64,000 nucleotides of DNA from assembly GCA_026391215.1 (NCBI GenBank), contig JAPLDX010000058.1:66887-130886 (forward strand), written 5' to 3'. Shown piece after piece: positions 34,549 to 42,909 of this stretch; position 1 is the stretch's first letter, and each line of letters starts with the position of its first letter. The DNA comes from Bacteroidia bacterium (GTDB taxonomy: Bacteria; Bacteroidota; Bacteroidia; Bacteroidales; VadinHA17). A model generated the notes under the pieces. That model saw only the letters and a program-made list of their open reading frames with translations, searched no databases and was not told the DNA's origin. The position numbers and the translations under genes are program-made.

Positions 34549-37500
34549 TTAATCCAGGTATATAACTTTTAAGTTTTGGCTCATGCCAGCTCCTGAAAGC
34601 CTTATTATGTAAATGCCGCTTTTAGCCAGTCTGCCAAAGGAATCTTTGCCATCCCATTCTAAAAAGTATTGTCCGGGTTCAAAAACCTGGTCTGTAAGGA
34701 TTTTCAGCAATCTGCCCTGCAGATCAAAAACTTCAAGCTTATATCTTCCCGGTCTGTTTACTTCAATGCTGAGGGTAGTGAAATCCCCGAAAGGATTTGG
34801 GAAGCAGCTTAATGTAAATCCAGGAGAGCTTTCATCCGGAGTATTGATATCTGTAAGGAAGTTCCTTTCCCCGGGAGTACCTCCGTCATATCTGGATTTC
34901 CAATTTGCTCCAATATTATTATCCTTAAAAGGATCAGTCAGTTCAATAGACGCCCCTGTACCATTTGCATCGGTCGGCCAGGGTGCACTGGGAGTGTACT
35001 TTACAAAATCAATAAGATTTCCCTGAGAATCAAACAGGTTGATATCATCCCCCGTACTGCTGAGGCCAAAATCCATATCACCAGTAATATTTTTGATTTT
35101 CGGATAAATAAGACTGAATGCCTCAGTTTCACGGCAAATAACAACCAGTGTTCCCGGAGCAAGAATTATATCGGAAGGGAGAGAGAAGCCGGATTCCGGA
35201 CCGGCATCACTGATGATCCAGTCCTTAAGGTTGACAGATGTATTTCCCGAATTATAAAGCTCAATCCAGTCTTTTGAATCTTTCTCAGGAGAACAGTTAT
35301 AGTTGATTTCATTTATAACTATTTTATTATCAGTGCTCTTAGCTGTACCAAACACAGCTCTGAATGTGCCAGGTGTTGCCATATTGAAATCTATTGTCCT
35401 TGAATATGAGACGAGACCACTGATATCCCAATACAGGAACTTATTTCCTGCAGTTGGAATTGCGGTGAGTTTTATGGGCACTCCTGAAAAATAAGTACCG
35501 TAGAAGGGATATGTATCAGGGATAACCGAATTCACCTTTACTTTTCCCGAACCGGGGTTGCTGATCTCGATCCTTATTAAAGAACTTCCATTCAGCCCCA
35601 GTACTGATTTCATATGATTTCTGCAATAGTTCGGCCTTTCGGTGGCAAAATCCTTGATTTTTGTAAGATTATTCAACCAATTGCTGTAACTAAGCCCCCA
35701 GCGGTTAAGATGGTCGTTTATTTCAGATACATATAATTGTTTAAGTGAATCGACAACAGAAATTACTCTGTCAGAAGCGAAGCTGGTATTTAATCTGTCG
35801 GCATACTGGTTTACAAACTCCCTTTTGAAAGAAGGATTTGACAACAACCTTCTGATCAGTAGTGTTGACCATGGAGGGTTAGGCCAGGAAGGTCCATTCG
35901 CAGACAAGGCGAACTCAAGAGTGTTGTATGTATATGCTGAACTTTCCCAGATCGAAAAACCGAAATCAGTATCGAAAAGTATCCATCTCCATAGACTGCC
36001 TGGTTCATTTGTATTCCAATATTTGATATTGTTTCCGGGCCAGTCCTTGTTGTTGACATATATCTCTGTCAACTGATACTGAATGAAATTGTTTATATCT
36101 ATTTGATTGCTGACCTGAAAATACTTCTGTTCTGTCTCTAGTGTATTCGTATTCAGAAAACTGGTCATCTGAAGATAGGATGCGTTGGTTCCGTCAATAA
36201 CACCTGCGTTGCTTTCAAGAAGGTTCACATCATCAGGATTTACACCATGGTTTTCAGCTATGTAGTTTGTGTTTACTTTTTCACGTAAATTAAGGATACC
36301 CCAGTATTCACCGTTTAAATAAACTATGGTTGGCTGAAATGCCATCCGGTCTATGTCCATTTTACTTACCAGTACCGAAGTCAATCCATCCCTTAGTATT
36401 CCCTGATCCCAGTCATTGCCTCCATTTCTGAGTACAAGCGATTCAAATTCTTCAATAGGCTTATCCTTGAAAAACTTATATTCAAATGAACCTTTTCCAT
36501 ATTGTCGTCGTGCAAACAGTGCCAGAGATTTTTGAGGCCGGCTTCGTGACCAGGCTCCGAAGATCTTGATGCCTATTCCCTGATCGATTTGCCTGATCCC
36601 ATTGATATCATAAAATTCCATATGGGCTTTTCTTTCCCAGTCCTGCCAGAAATTTGCTCCAATATTTGGATTATCACTTGCTGCATTCGGACCCAAAACA
36701 TATATGCCAGTATAATAATCCCAGAGGTTTTCAGGATTCGTGCTTATACATACTATCGGTAAGGTATGCATTCTGGTGAAGTACGTGTTTGTCGAAACTG
36801 CTCCCGGAAGTTTCAGATAATTCAGAGATCTTGCCCTTACCACACAATTTTTTGAAATCTGAACAGGTACCGTATAGAGTGAGTCATCCCGGGAAGGTTC
36901 AGATCCGTCGAGAGTGAAGTAAATGGTATCTGCCGGATCGTTGGATGATAGCTGAAGTTCAAAGCTTCCCTGGAAATAGCCTCCCTCAGCGGAGAATTTC
37001 ACAGAATCGCATTGTGGAAGCGTACTGAAGCCGTCATAAATATTGCTGCTGCCCGGAGTCGGGGATGCAAAATAAAACATTGTATTTTCTCCATCTGATT
37101 TCCGGCCATAGGAAATATCTGCGACCAGCTGAACCGGCGATAATGAATCTATTACTGAAGAATCGGGTCCGGAAAGTATTAGAGTCTCACCATCGCTGCT
37201 TATTTTAAAATTAGTATGCAATTTATTGCCATTGAGCTGAATATAGGGGGGTAAGTCATCAATGTATCCTGCTCCCCTGAATCCAAGGCTTAACATCGGG
37301 ATCAGGCTGAAATCAGAGGATCCGGAGCCACTGTTATGACCCTCTATTGCAAGGACATTAACACCCTCGGTAAGGAAGCCGGACGGATCAGATATTTGAA
37401 AGTTAACAGGATATCCTCCTCCATACATAGTCGCTTCTCTATTGCTTGCAGACTGATTAAATGTAACCGTGGATCCTGCTGTCCCAAGATTACTTCTGGC

Positions 37501-38082
37501 AATCTCATGTCCATTGATGTAGGCTATAAATCCATCATCATAATCAATACTAAGGACCACCTCGGAAATATCCCCTGGATCACTTATTGTGAACTCTTTA
37601 CGGATGAAAACACTTAGGATGCTGCTCAGTACTGTTGCATCATCATTATCTCCATAACCAAATCCGCTGGGTCCCGTATTCCAGGCGGTATCATCGAAAC
37701 CTGTACTTTTCCAGGAATTTCCAATTTCAGATGAGGGTACAAAGTATTTCCAGTTCGTACCTCTATAAATGATGGTCTGATAGCTGACTGGAATCACAGT
37801 TCTGTTCTTTTCAGATGCAAAGACCAGCAGAAAAGAATCCGGTTTCAGGATAATTGTCGGTAAAGTCCATTTTTTTAGATTTTGTACATCATCGGAAAGA
37901 TGATAGCCATCCAGGTTGGTTTCCAGCGAAGAAGAATTATACAATTCAAGCCAGTCACTATGATCACCATCCTCATCCGTGATCCCATTGAAATTCGACG
38001 ATGAAAACTCATTTATAAGTACCTGTGAAGAGAGCTGAGCCGCACAGAATAAAAATAATAAGTTTAACAGAAGGCGACGCAT
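34549..38082 (-). CDS. Giant T9SS-exported CotH/lamin-tail protein
   Basis: The 1177-residue secreted protein starts with a signal peptide (MRRLLLNLLFLFCAAQLSSQ). Domains in order: lamin-tail beta-sandwich (about 20-130); a galactose-binding-like domain containing DYDDGFIAYINGHEI; a chitobiase-C-type domain near 355-420 with FTLDGSEPS; a CotH kinase-like region (about 480-760) with GAWSRSRPQKSLALFARR, the LRNGGNDWDQGILRDG motif and FDTDFGF; an InlB B-repeat-like section near 870-920; a second lamin-tail domain (about 924-1030); and a T9SS type A sorting tail with FPNPFGDF and the SGIYIIRL end. CotH homologues in spores phosphorylate proteins; here the role is unknown, perhaps surface attachment. 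A small secreted protein is encoded 17 bases upstream. Confidence 0.9.
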   Translation of the reverse strand: MRRLLLNLLFLFCAAQLSSQVLINEFSSSNFNGITDEDGDHSDWLELYNSSSLETNLDGYHLSDDVQNLKKWTLPTIILKPDSFLLVFASEKNRTVIPVSYQTIIYRGTNWKYFVPSSEIGNSWKSTGFDDTAWNTGPSGFGYGDNDDATVLSSILSVFIRKEFTISDPGDISEVVLSIDYDDGFIAYINGHEIARSNLGTAGSTVTFNQSASNREATMYGGGYPVNFQISDPSGFLTEGVNVLAIEGHNSGSGSSDFSLIPMLSLGFRGAGYIDDLPPYIQLNGNKLHTNFKISSDGETLILSGPDSSVIDSLSPVQLVADISYGRKSDGENTMFYFASPTPGSSNIYDGFSTLPQCDSVKFSAEGGYFQGSFELQLSSNDPADTIYFTLDGSEPSRDDSLYTVPVQISKNCVVRARSLNYLKLPGAVSTNTYFTRMHTLPIVCISTNPENLWDYYTGIYVLGPNAASDNPNIGANFWQDWERKAHMEFYDINGIRQIDQGIGIKIFGAWSRSRPQKSLALFARRQYGKGSFEYKFFKDKPIEEFESLVLRNGGNDWDQGILRDGLTSVLVSKMDIDRMAFQPTIVYLNGEYWGILNLREKVNTNYIAENHGVNPDDVNLLESNAGVIDGTNASYLQMTSFLNTNTLETEQKYFQVSNQIDINNFIQYQLTEIYVNNKDWPGNNIKYWNTNEPGSLWRWILFDTDFGFSIWESSAYTYNTLEFALSANGPSWPNPPWSTLLIRRLLSNPSFKREFVNQYADRLNTSFASDRVISVVDSLKQLYVSEINDHLNRWGLSYSNWLNNLTKIKDFATERPNYCRNHMKSVLGLNGSSLIRIEISNPGSGKVKVNSVIPDTYPFYGTYFSGVPIKLTAIPTAGNKFLYWDISGLVSYSRTIDFNMATPGTFRAVFGTAKSTDNKIVINEINYNCSPEKDSKDWIELYNSGNTSVNLKDWIISDAGPESGFSLPSDIILAPGTLVVICRETEAFSLIYPKIKNITGDMDFGLSSTGDDINLFDSQGNLIDFVKYTPSAPWPTDANGTGASIELTDPFKDNNIGANWKSRYDGGTPGERNFLTDINTPDESSPGFTLSCFPNPFGDFTTLSIEVNRPGRYKLEVFDLQGRLLKILTDQVFEPGQYFLEWDGKDSFGRLAKSGIYIIRLSGAGMSQNLKVIYLD

Positions 38083-38099
38083 TTTCTTATCTGTTTTGC

Positions 38100-38306
38100 T
38101 CAGAATTTTAATTGATTGATCCAGTCAGCATTGTTACCACCTGATCTCAGAGCTTTCTCAATAGCCTTAAGATTTTCATCTGCGGCTCCTGCACTGATCC
38201 TTCCAAACCAGGAACCTGTAACAGATTGTTTGTCAACAACATTCTGACCAATAATAAACTCCGAAATCAGAATAGCTGTAGCAAGAACAAAAAGAAGTTT
38301 TTTCAT
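38100..38306 (-). CDS. Small secreted protein, possibly a truncated hydrolase
   Basis: The 68-residue product has a good signal peptide (KKLLFVLATAILISEFIIGQ). The VTGSWFGRISAG stretch that follows resembles the opening of secreted Bacteroidetes alpha/beta hydrolases. The remaining 30 residues do not continue that family and the frame ends, so it may be a decayed leftover. It is 17 bases upstream of the CotH gene and co-directional. It could also be a genuine small exported protein. Confidence 0.5.
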   Translation of the reverse strand: MKKLLFVLATAILISEFIIGQNVVDKQSVTGSWFGRISAGAADENLKAIEKALRSGGNNADWINQLKF

Positions 38307-38418
38307 CGATTTCAGATTATTGGCTAAAATTAACTCTTTTCCTTTTTAAACCTCCTTTAACTGCCTTCAACTTTTCAACTTCTTTTCGTACTTTAGCAAA
38401 TCTTTTATCATTGTCCAA

Positions 38419-39024
38419 ATGCGAACAATAGACACCAGGGGGCAGCAGTGTCCTGTACCAATAATAGCCACAAAAAAAGCTTTAAAAGAGACGAAGACAG
38501 GAGAAGCATTTAAAGTATTGGCAGATAGCCTGACAACCTTAAATAACCTTACCCGTTTCTTAAAGGACAATAAAACAGAATTCTCAGTTGAGGAATCGGC
38601 AGGTGTATGGACCCTGACAATTAAAAAAGGAGCTGGTGATTTTGTTCAGGCAGAAGCTGATGATTATTTTATACCTCATTTTTCGAGGGGTGAATTTGTA
38701 GTTGCATTCACATCCGATAAAATGGGAACCGGAGATGATGAGCTTGGTAATTTACTGATGGTCAATTTCATAAAAGCAATTAAGGAACTTGATGTTCTGC
38801 CGGCTAAAATGGTATTCTACAACAGGGGAATCATGCTTGGTAAAGATGATTCTCATGTTATAGAACATCTGAGGGAGATTGAAAAGATGGGAGTGAAGTT
38901 ACTGCTATGCGCTACTTGTGTCAACTTTTATTCGCTTGCAGAAAAGATACATATCGGAACCCTGAGCAACATGTACGAAATTGCACAGACAATGGCATCA
39001 GCCACAAATGTTATTAAACCCTGA
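38419..39024 (+). CDS. yedF: Selenium-metabolism protein YedF (TusA-DsrE fusion)
   Basis: The 201-residue protein joins a TusA/SirA domain with the signature GQQCPVPIIATKKAL (Cys11) to a DsrE-like C-terminal domain (about 90-201) with Cys164 and Cys167 in LLLCATCVNF. This fusion defines the YedF selenium-metabolism family, which occurs with selD. Here selD starts two bases after its stop. TusA-like proteins pass sulfur as persulfide; in this setting selenium transfer is the likely role. Confidence 0.93.
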   Translation: MRTIDTRGQQCPVPIIATKKALKETKTGEAFKVLADSLTTLNNLTRFLKDNKTEFSVEESAGVWTLTIKKGAGDFVQAEADDYFIPHFSRGEFVVAFTSDKMGTGDDELGNLLMVNFIKAIKELDVLPAKMVFYNRGIMLGKDDSHVIEHLREIEKMGVKLLLCATCVNFYSLAEKIHIGTLSNMYEIAQTMASATNVIKP

Positions 39025-39026
39025 TA

Positions 39027-40067
39027 ATGAAGATTGATCTTCTTCAAATGGTTGAGGTTGGCGGGTGCTCTGCAAAGATACCTCCTGAACAGCTTGAGGA
39101 AATACTCAAATATCTGCCTCTCCCTGAAGATCCCAATATTCTTGTAGACATTGATACTCATGACGATGCTGGTGTCTATAAGGTTAATGATGATCTTGCC
39201 CTGGTGTTCACAACCGATTTCTTCCCGCCGGTCTGCAGTGATCCGTACGAATTCGGACAAATAGCTGCAGCCAACTCAATCAGCGATGTATATGCCATGG
39301 GCGGACGACCTGTTATTGCCCTCAATATAATGATGTTCCCGGCTTCAAAGATGCCGCTGGAAGCATATATAGATATATTGAGAGGAGGAGCTGATATGGC
39401 AGCCACAGCCGGTGTAAGGATTATCGGCGGACATACTATTGACGACAATCCTCCTAAATACGGGCTGGCGGTCATCGGATATGTACATCCCCGGAGGATC
39501 ATTACTAATGCCGGTGCAAGACCAGGTGATTCAATGATACTTACAAAGCCAGTTGGAACAGGAGTTATCCTTGCCGGTCAGAGACTAAAAATGGCAAGTG
39601 AAAAAGATATCACTGAAGCTAAAAGGATCATGAAGCTTCTTAATAATTCTGGCGCTGAGGTGATGAAGAAGTACGATATCAGGGGAGCTACTGATGTCAC
39701 GGGTTTCGGTCTTGCAGGACACGCACTTAAAATGGCGAAAGCAAGTAATGTATCTATTACACTTAATGTGAAACGGGTGCCGCTTATCGGAAAGACTTAT
39801 GATCTTGTAGACCAGGGATGTATACCCGGGGCTGCATTCCGAAACCTGGAATATGCTGAACCAGATACCCGGTTTGCATCAGATCTGGATTATAATCTGA
39901 AAATGATCGCTTTTGATGCCCAGACCTCAGGGGGTCTTCTGATATGCGTACCTAATGATTCAAAAGATAAAGTTATTTCAGGTCTTAAAAAAGCAGGTCT
40001 TGATAATAGTTCCATAATAGGATCAGTTAATGATTATGAAGATAGATTCTTATATTTAAACAATTAA
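39027..40067 (+). CDS. selD: Selenide, water dikinase
   Basis: SelD makes selenophosphate from selenide and ATP. The 346-residue protein has the Gly-rich catalytic N-terminal loop VEVGGCSAKI, with Cys14 and Lys17 at the positions of E. coli Cys17 and Lys20. The codon at position 14 is an ordinary Cys codon, so this enzyme is not itself a selenoprotein. Further motifs are IDTHDDAGVY, LVFTTDFFPPVC, GQIAAANSISDVYAMGG and RIIGGHTIDDNPP. yedF precedes it by two bases. selA and selB are not in the window. Confidence 0.96.
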   Translation: MKIDLLQMVEVGGCSAKIPPEQLEEILKYLPLPEDPNILVDIDTHDDAGVYKVNDDLALVFTTDFFPPVCSDPYEFGQIAAANSISDVYAMGGRPVIALNIMMFPASKMPLEAYIDILRGGADMAATAGVRIIGGHTIDDNPPKYGLAVIGYVHPRRIITNAGARPGDSMILTKPVGTGVILAGQRLKMASEKDITEAKRIMKLLNNSGAEVMKKYDIRGATDVTGFGLAGHALKMAKASNVSITLNVKRVPLIGKTYDLVDQGCIPGAAFRNLEYAEPDTRFASDLDYNLKMIAFDAQTSGGLLICVPNDSKDKVISGLKKAGLDNSSIIGSVNDYEDRFLYLNN

Positions 40068-40083
40068 AGATCATCACTCTATA

Positions 40084-41220
40084 ATGGCAACAAATTTAGA
40101 AAAGACAGGTATAAGCAATAGTATTCAGGGTTTGACCAGTCTGATAGGAAACACCCCGCTTTTTGAAATTGAGTTCCTCTACAAAGGGATACCAGGAAAG
40201 GTATTTGCCAAAGCGGAATATCTTAATATAACAGGGAGTATTAAAGACAGGATGGCCATTCATATTATGCGTGAAGCCTACCGGAAAAATATTATTAAAC
40301 CTGGTGACAGAATAATAGAGGCAACAAGCGGAAATACAGGTATAGCCTTCGCTGGAGTCGGGAGAGCCCTTGGTCACCCGGTAACTATTTTTATGCCCGA
40401 CTGGATGAGTGATGAACGTAAAAACCTTATAAGAAGCTTTGGCGCTGATATTGTCCTTGTTAGTAAGGCAGAAGGAGGATTTATAGGCAGCATAAATCGT
40501 ACCCGGGAGATGGCAGCCTCAGGTCCAAATAATTTTCTTCCCAGACAATTCGAAAATGAAGATAATGCCATGGCTCACTACACAACCACCGGACCTGAGA
40601 TCTGGTGGCAAATGAGGATGCATGGTTTAAAAACTGATGCATTCGTCGCCGGCGTCGGAACCGGCGGGACAATAATGGGGACAGGCCGTTATCTGAGGGA
40701 AATGAATCCGGCAGTGAAACTATACCCCCTGGAACCATCTAATTCACCAACTATGTCGACGGGTTATAAGGTTGGAACCCACAGGATCCAGGGAATCTCG
40801 GATGAGTTTATTCCCGCATTGATCCATCTTGATGAACTTGACGAAATAGTTTCTGTCGATGATGGCGATTCAATAATCATGGCTCAGAAACTTGCATGTG
40901 AACTTGGAATTGCAGTTGGAATATCATCGGGAGCAAATTTCCTGGGTGCTGTGATGAAACTTATGGAGCTCGGGCCTGGAGCAAATGTTGTTACTGTATT
41001 TTCTGATGATAACAAAAAGTATCTCAGTACAGGCTTGATGAAAAAAGAACCTGTAAAACAGGAATTTCTTTCAACTGATATTATGTTGAAATCATTTAAA
41101 GCACTTAAGAGGAACTGTGTAACATGCTGTAATCCAACTGAATGCAAAGAAAATGTCAATCCTGAAATAATCAATGAGATCAGTTTTCCGTCATGTTATC
41201 TGCGATCACTGAAGAGATAA
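40084..41220 (+). CDS. PLP-dependent cysteine synthase family protein with Cys-rich tail
   Basis: The 378-residue protein has the fold-type II PLP core: Lys54 in NITGSIKDRM is the Schiff-base lysine, EATSGNTGIAFAG is the asparagine-loop motif, and GVGTGGTIMGTGRYL binds phosphate. It resembles CysK/CysM and cystathionine beta-synthase core enzymes. An extension of about 40 residues ends the protein with Cys345, Cys348, Cys349, Cys354 and Cys371, which is not part of normal CysK. It lies 16 bases after selD, which hints at a link to selenium or cysteine supply. The tail could bind metal or Se/S. The extension is read directly from the sequence; its role is inferred. Confidence 0.88.
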   Translation: MATNLEKTGISNSIQGLTSLIGNTPLFEIEFLYKGIPGKVFAKAEYLNITGSIKDRMAIHIMREAYRKNIIKPGDRIIEATSGNTGIAFAGVGRALGHPVTIFMPDWMSDERKNLIRSFGADIVLVSKAEGGFIGSINRTREMAASGPNNFLPRQFENEDNAMAHYTTTGPEIWWQMRMHGLKTDAFVAGVGTGGTIMGTGRYLREMNPAVKLYPLEPSNSPTMSTGYKVGTHRIQGISDEFIPALIHLDELDEIVSVDDGDSIIMAQKLACELGIAVGISSGANFLGAVMKLMELGPGANVVTVFSDDNKKYLSTGLMKKEPVKQEFLSTDIMLKSFKALKRNCVTCCNPTECKENVNPEIINEISFPSCYLRSLKR

Positions 41221-41283
41221 GATTACTTTAGTCTAAAGCTTAAGGGAAGTAAGAAAGAACATAAAAACAAATCATCTGTAAAA

Positions 41284-42123
41284 ATGAGAACAAGGGCATT
41301 TATTCTGTTTAACCTCTTATTCCTGCTTATAATTGTCCCGACGCAGGGGCAGGAATATAAGTATCTGGAAGCACCAGTAGTTGGAATAACTTCTGATAAT
41401 GGCATTGAAACACCGGTGACGGTCAGAGTGATTTATGACAATTATGTTAAAACCAACGGATTAGAGTCAGACTGGGGCTTTGCAATTCTGATTGAAGGAC
41501 TGGAAAAGACAATTCTTTTTGATACCGGTACAAAGCCTGATATTTTTACATCGAACTTTAAAAAAATGGGACTTGATGCTGCAAAGATAGATTTCCTGGT
41601 TATCTCACATGAACATGGCGATCATACCGGAGGGATAGCTTCATTTGTTGAAATGAAGAAGGATATACCGGTTATTATTCCATATTCATTTTCAGATAAA
41701 TTTAAAAAGAGGATGTCTGAACTCAGACTGGAGCCTCTCCTGGTTAAAGAATCTGCGAAGATCTGTGAAAACCTGTATACTTCAGGTGAGTTTGACTACC
41801 AGATAGCTGAGCATGCTCTGGTGCTGAATACTAAGAAGGGGCTGGTAGTTATGACAGGATGTTCACATCCCGGAATAGTTGAGATGCTAAAAGAAATCAA
41901 GACGACATTTAACAAGAATATCTACATGGTTTTCGGAGGGTTCCATCTGTTACAGAAATCTGATAAGGAGATGAATAAAATATTATCTGAAATGAAAACG
42001 CTTGGAGTCGTTAAGTGCGGAGCTACCCACTGCACAGGAGAAAAACAGATCCGGATGTTCAAGGAAGCATTCGGAGAAAACTACTTTGAGCTGGGAGTCG
42101 GGAATATAGTAACAATTGAATAA
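41284..42123 (+). CDS. Secreted MBL-fold metallo-hydrolase
   Basis: The 279-residue protein has a signal peptide (MRTRAFILF...PTQGQ) and a metallo-beta-lactamase fold. The metal motif SHEHGDHTGG (HXHXDH) is at about residues 114-123, followed by MTGCSHPGI with another histidine, GGFHLL and ATHCTG. The layout resembles the family of dihydropterin-ribofuranosylaminobenzene-type enzymes. The substrate is not known. It follows the selenium-linked genes 63 bases downstream and may form one operon with them. Confidence 0.87.
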   Translation: MRTRAFILFNLLFLLIIVPTQGQEYKYLEAPVVGITSDNGIETPVTVRVIYDNYVKTNGLESDWGFAILIEGLEKTILFDTGTKPDIFTSNFKKMGLDAAKIDFLVISHEHGDHTGGIASFVEMKKDIPVIIPYSFSDKFKKRMSELRLEPLLVKESAKICENLYTSGEFDYQIAEHALVLNTKKGLVVMTGCSHPGIVEMLKEIKTTFNKNIYMVFGGFHLLQKSDKEMNKILSEMKTLGVVKCGATHCTGEKQIRMFKEAFGENYFELGVGNIVTIE

Positions 42124-42160
42124 AAGAGTTTTATATATTGCGGTCTTTAATCAAAAGTTA

Positions 42161-42844
42161 ATGAAAAGACTTTTATTTATGCTCATTGGATTGACAGGAT
42201 TTGTCACTGCCTGGTCCCAGTCATTCATACTGCCGAACTATGGACTAAAAAGCCCTGAGACATTGGAAATCAGCAAGATAGAAGCTACCTCCAGTAGTAC
42301 AGCTTTTTATATGAGTATTGAGAATCGGATACAGAACGGTTTTTTCTGTGCTGATAAAAATATATATATGATCTACCCGGATGGTTCACGGAGCAAGCTT
42401 GTAACTGCAAGCAATATCCCGGTTTGCCCTGATACTTATAAGTTTAAAACAAGTGGAGAAAAGCTTGATTTTGTGCTTGTTTTTCCTCCTCTTAAAGCTT
42501 GGACCGCATGGATAGACCTTGTTGAGGAATGCAATGAAAACTGTTTTTCATTTTACGGGGTAACACTCGACAATGTGCTGAATAAACAGCTTGACGATGT
42601 TTTCGATAAGGCTTCAAAAGGAAAACCTGCAGATAATATTGTTCTTTTTGAATCTCTTCTTGATAGTATTGCCAGTCAGAATCTTGGAATTGAAGGATTG
42701 CTTTATATAAACATAATAGAGGCGGCCATTGAGGAATCGGATAAAGTCAACATAATTGTCTGGTACAAAAGGTTAGCTGCATCAGATGCCCCGGGATTAA
42801 GCCATTATCTTAAATATCTTAACGACAAGGGTATAAAGTATTAG
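42161..42844 (+). CDS. Secreted protein of unknown function
   Basis: The 227-residue product begins at the ATG at 42161 with a clear signal peptide (MKRLLFMLIGLTGFVTAWSQ). A TTG at 42116 would add 15 residues and overlap the preceding gene, which is less likely. The mature part is a beta-rich region (about 20-130) with two Cys pairs, ending in a helical segment from about residue 140. I do not recognise a family. The gene is the last of this plus-strand run and ends before a strong terminator. Confidence 0.72.
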   Translation: MKRLLFMLIGLTGFVTAWSQSFILPNYGLKSPETLEISKIEATSSSTAFYMSIENRIQNGFFCADKNIYMIYPDGSRSKLVTASNIPVCPDTYKFKTSGEKLDFVLVFPPLKAWTAWIDLVEECNENCFSFYGVTLDNVLNKQLDDVFDKASKGKPADNIVLFESLLDSIASQNLGIEGLLYINIIEAAIEESDKVNIIVWYKRLAASDAPGLSHYLKYLNDKGIKY

Positions 42845-42856
42845 TATGTGTCAATT

Positions 42857-42889
42857 AAAAAGGCTGATCCGGATTGGATCAGCCTTTTT
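42857..42889. terminator. Bidirectional intrinsic terminator
   Basis: A perfect 9-bp stem (GGCTGATCC/GGATCAGCC) with a 5-base loop is flanked by A-runs on the left and a T-run on the right. It lies 12 bases after the plus-strand gene and 20 bases from the end of the convergent FadL gene, so it can stop transcripts from both sides. Confidence 0.9.
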
Positions 42890-42909
42890 CTAAAAGGTGG
42901 GATTTTATC

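Noticed and set aside
39066..39068. Possible selenocysteine at SelD residue 14
   Set aside because: The codon is an ordinary Cys codon, so the enzyme is the Cys form.
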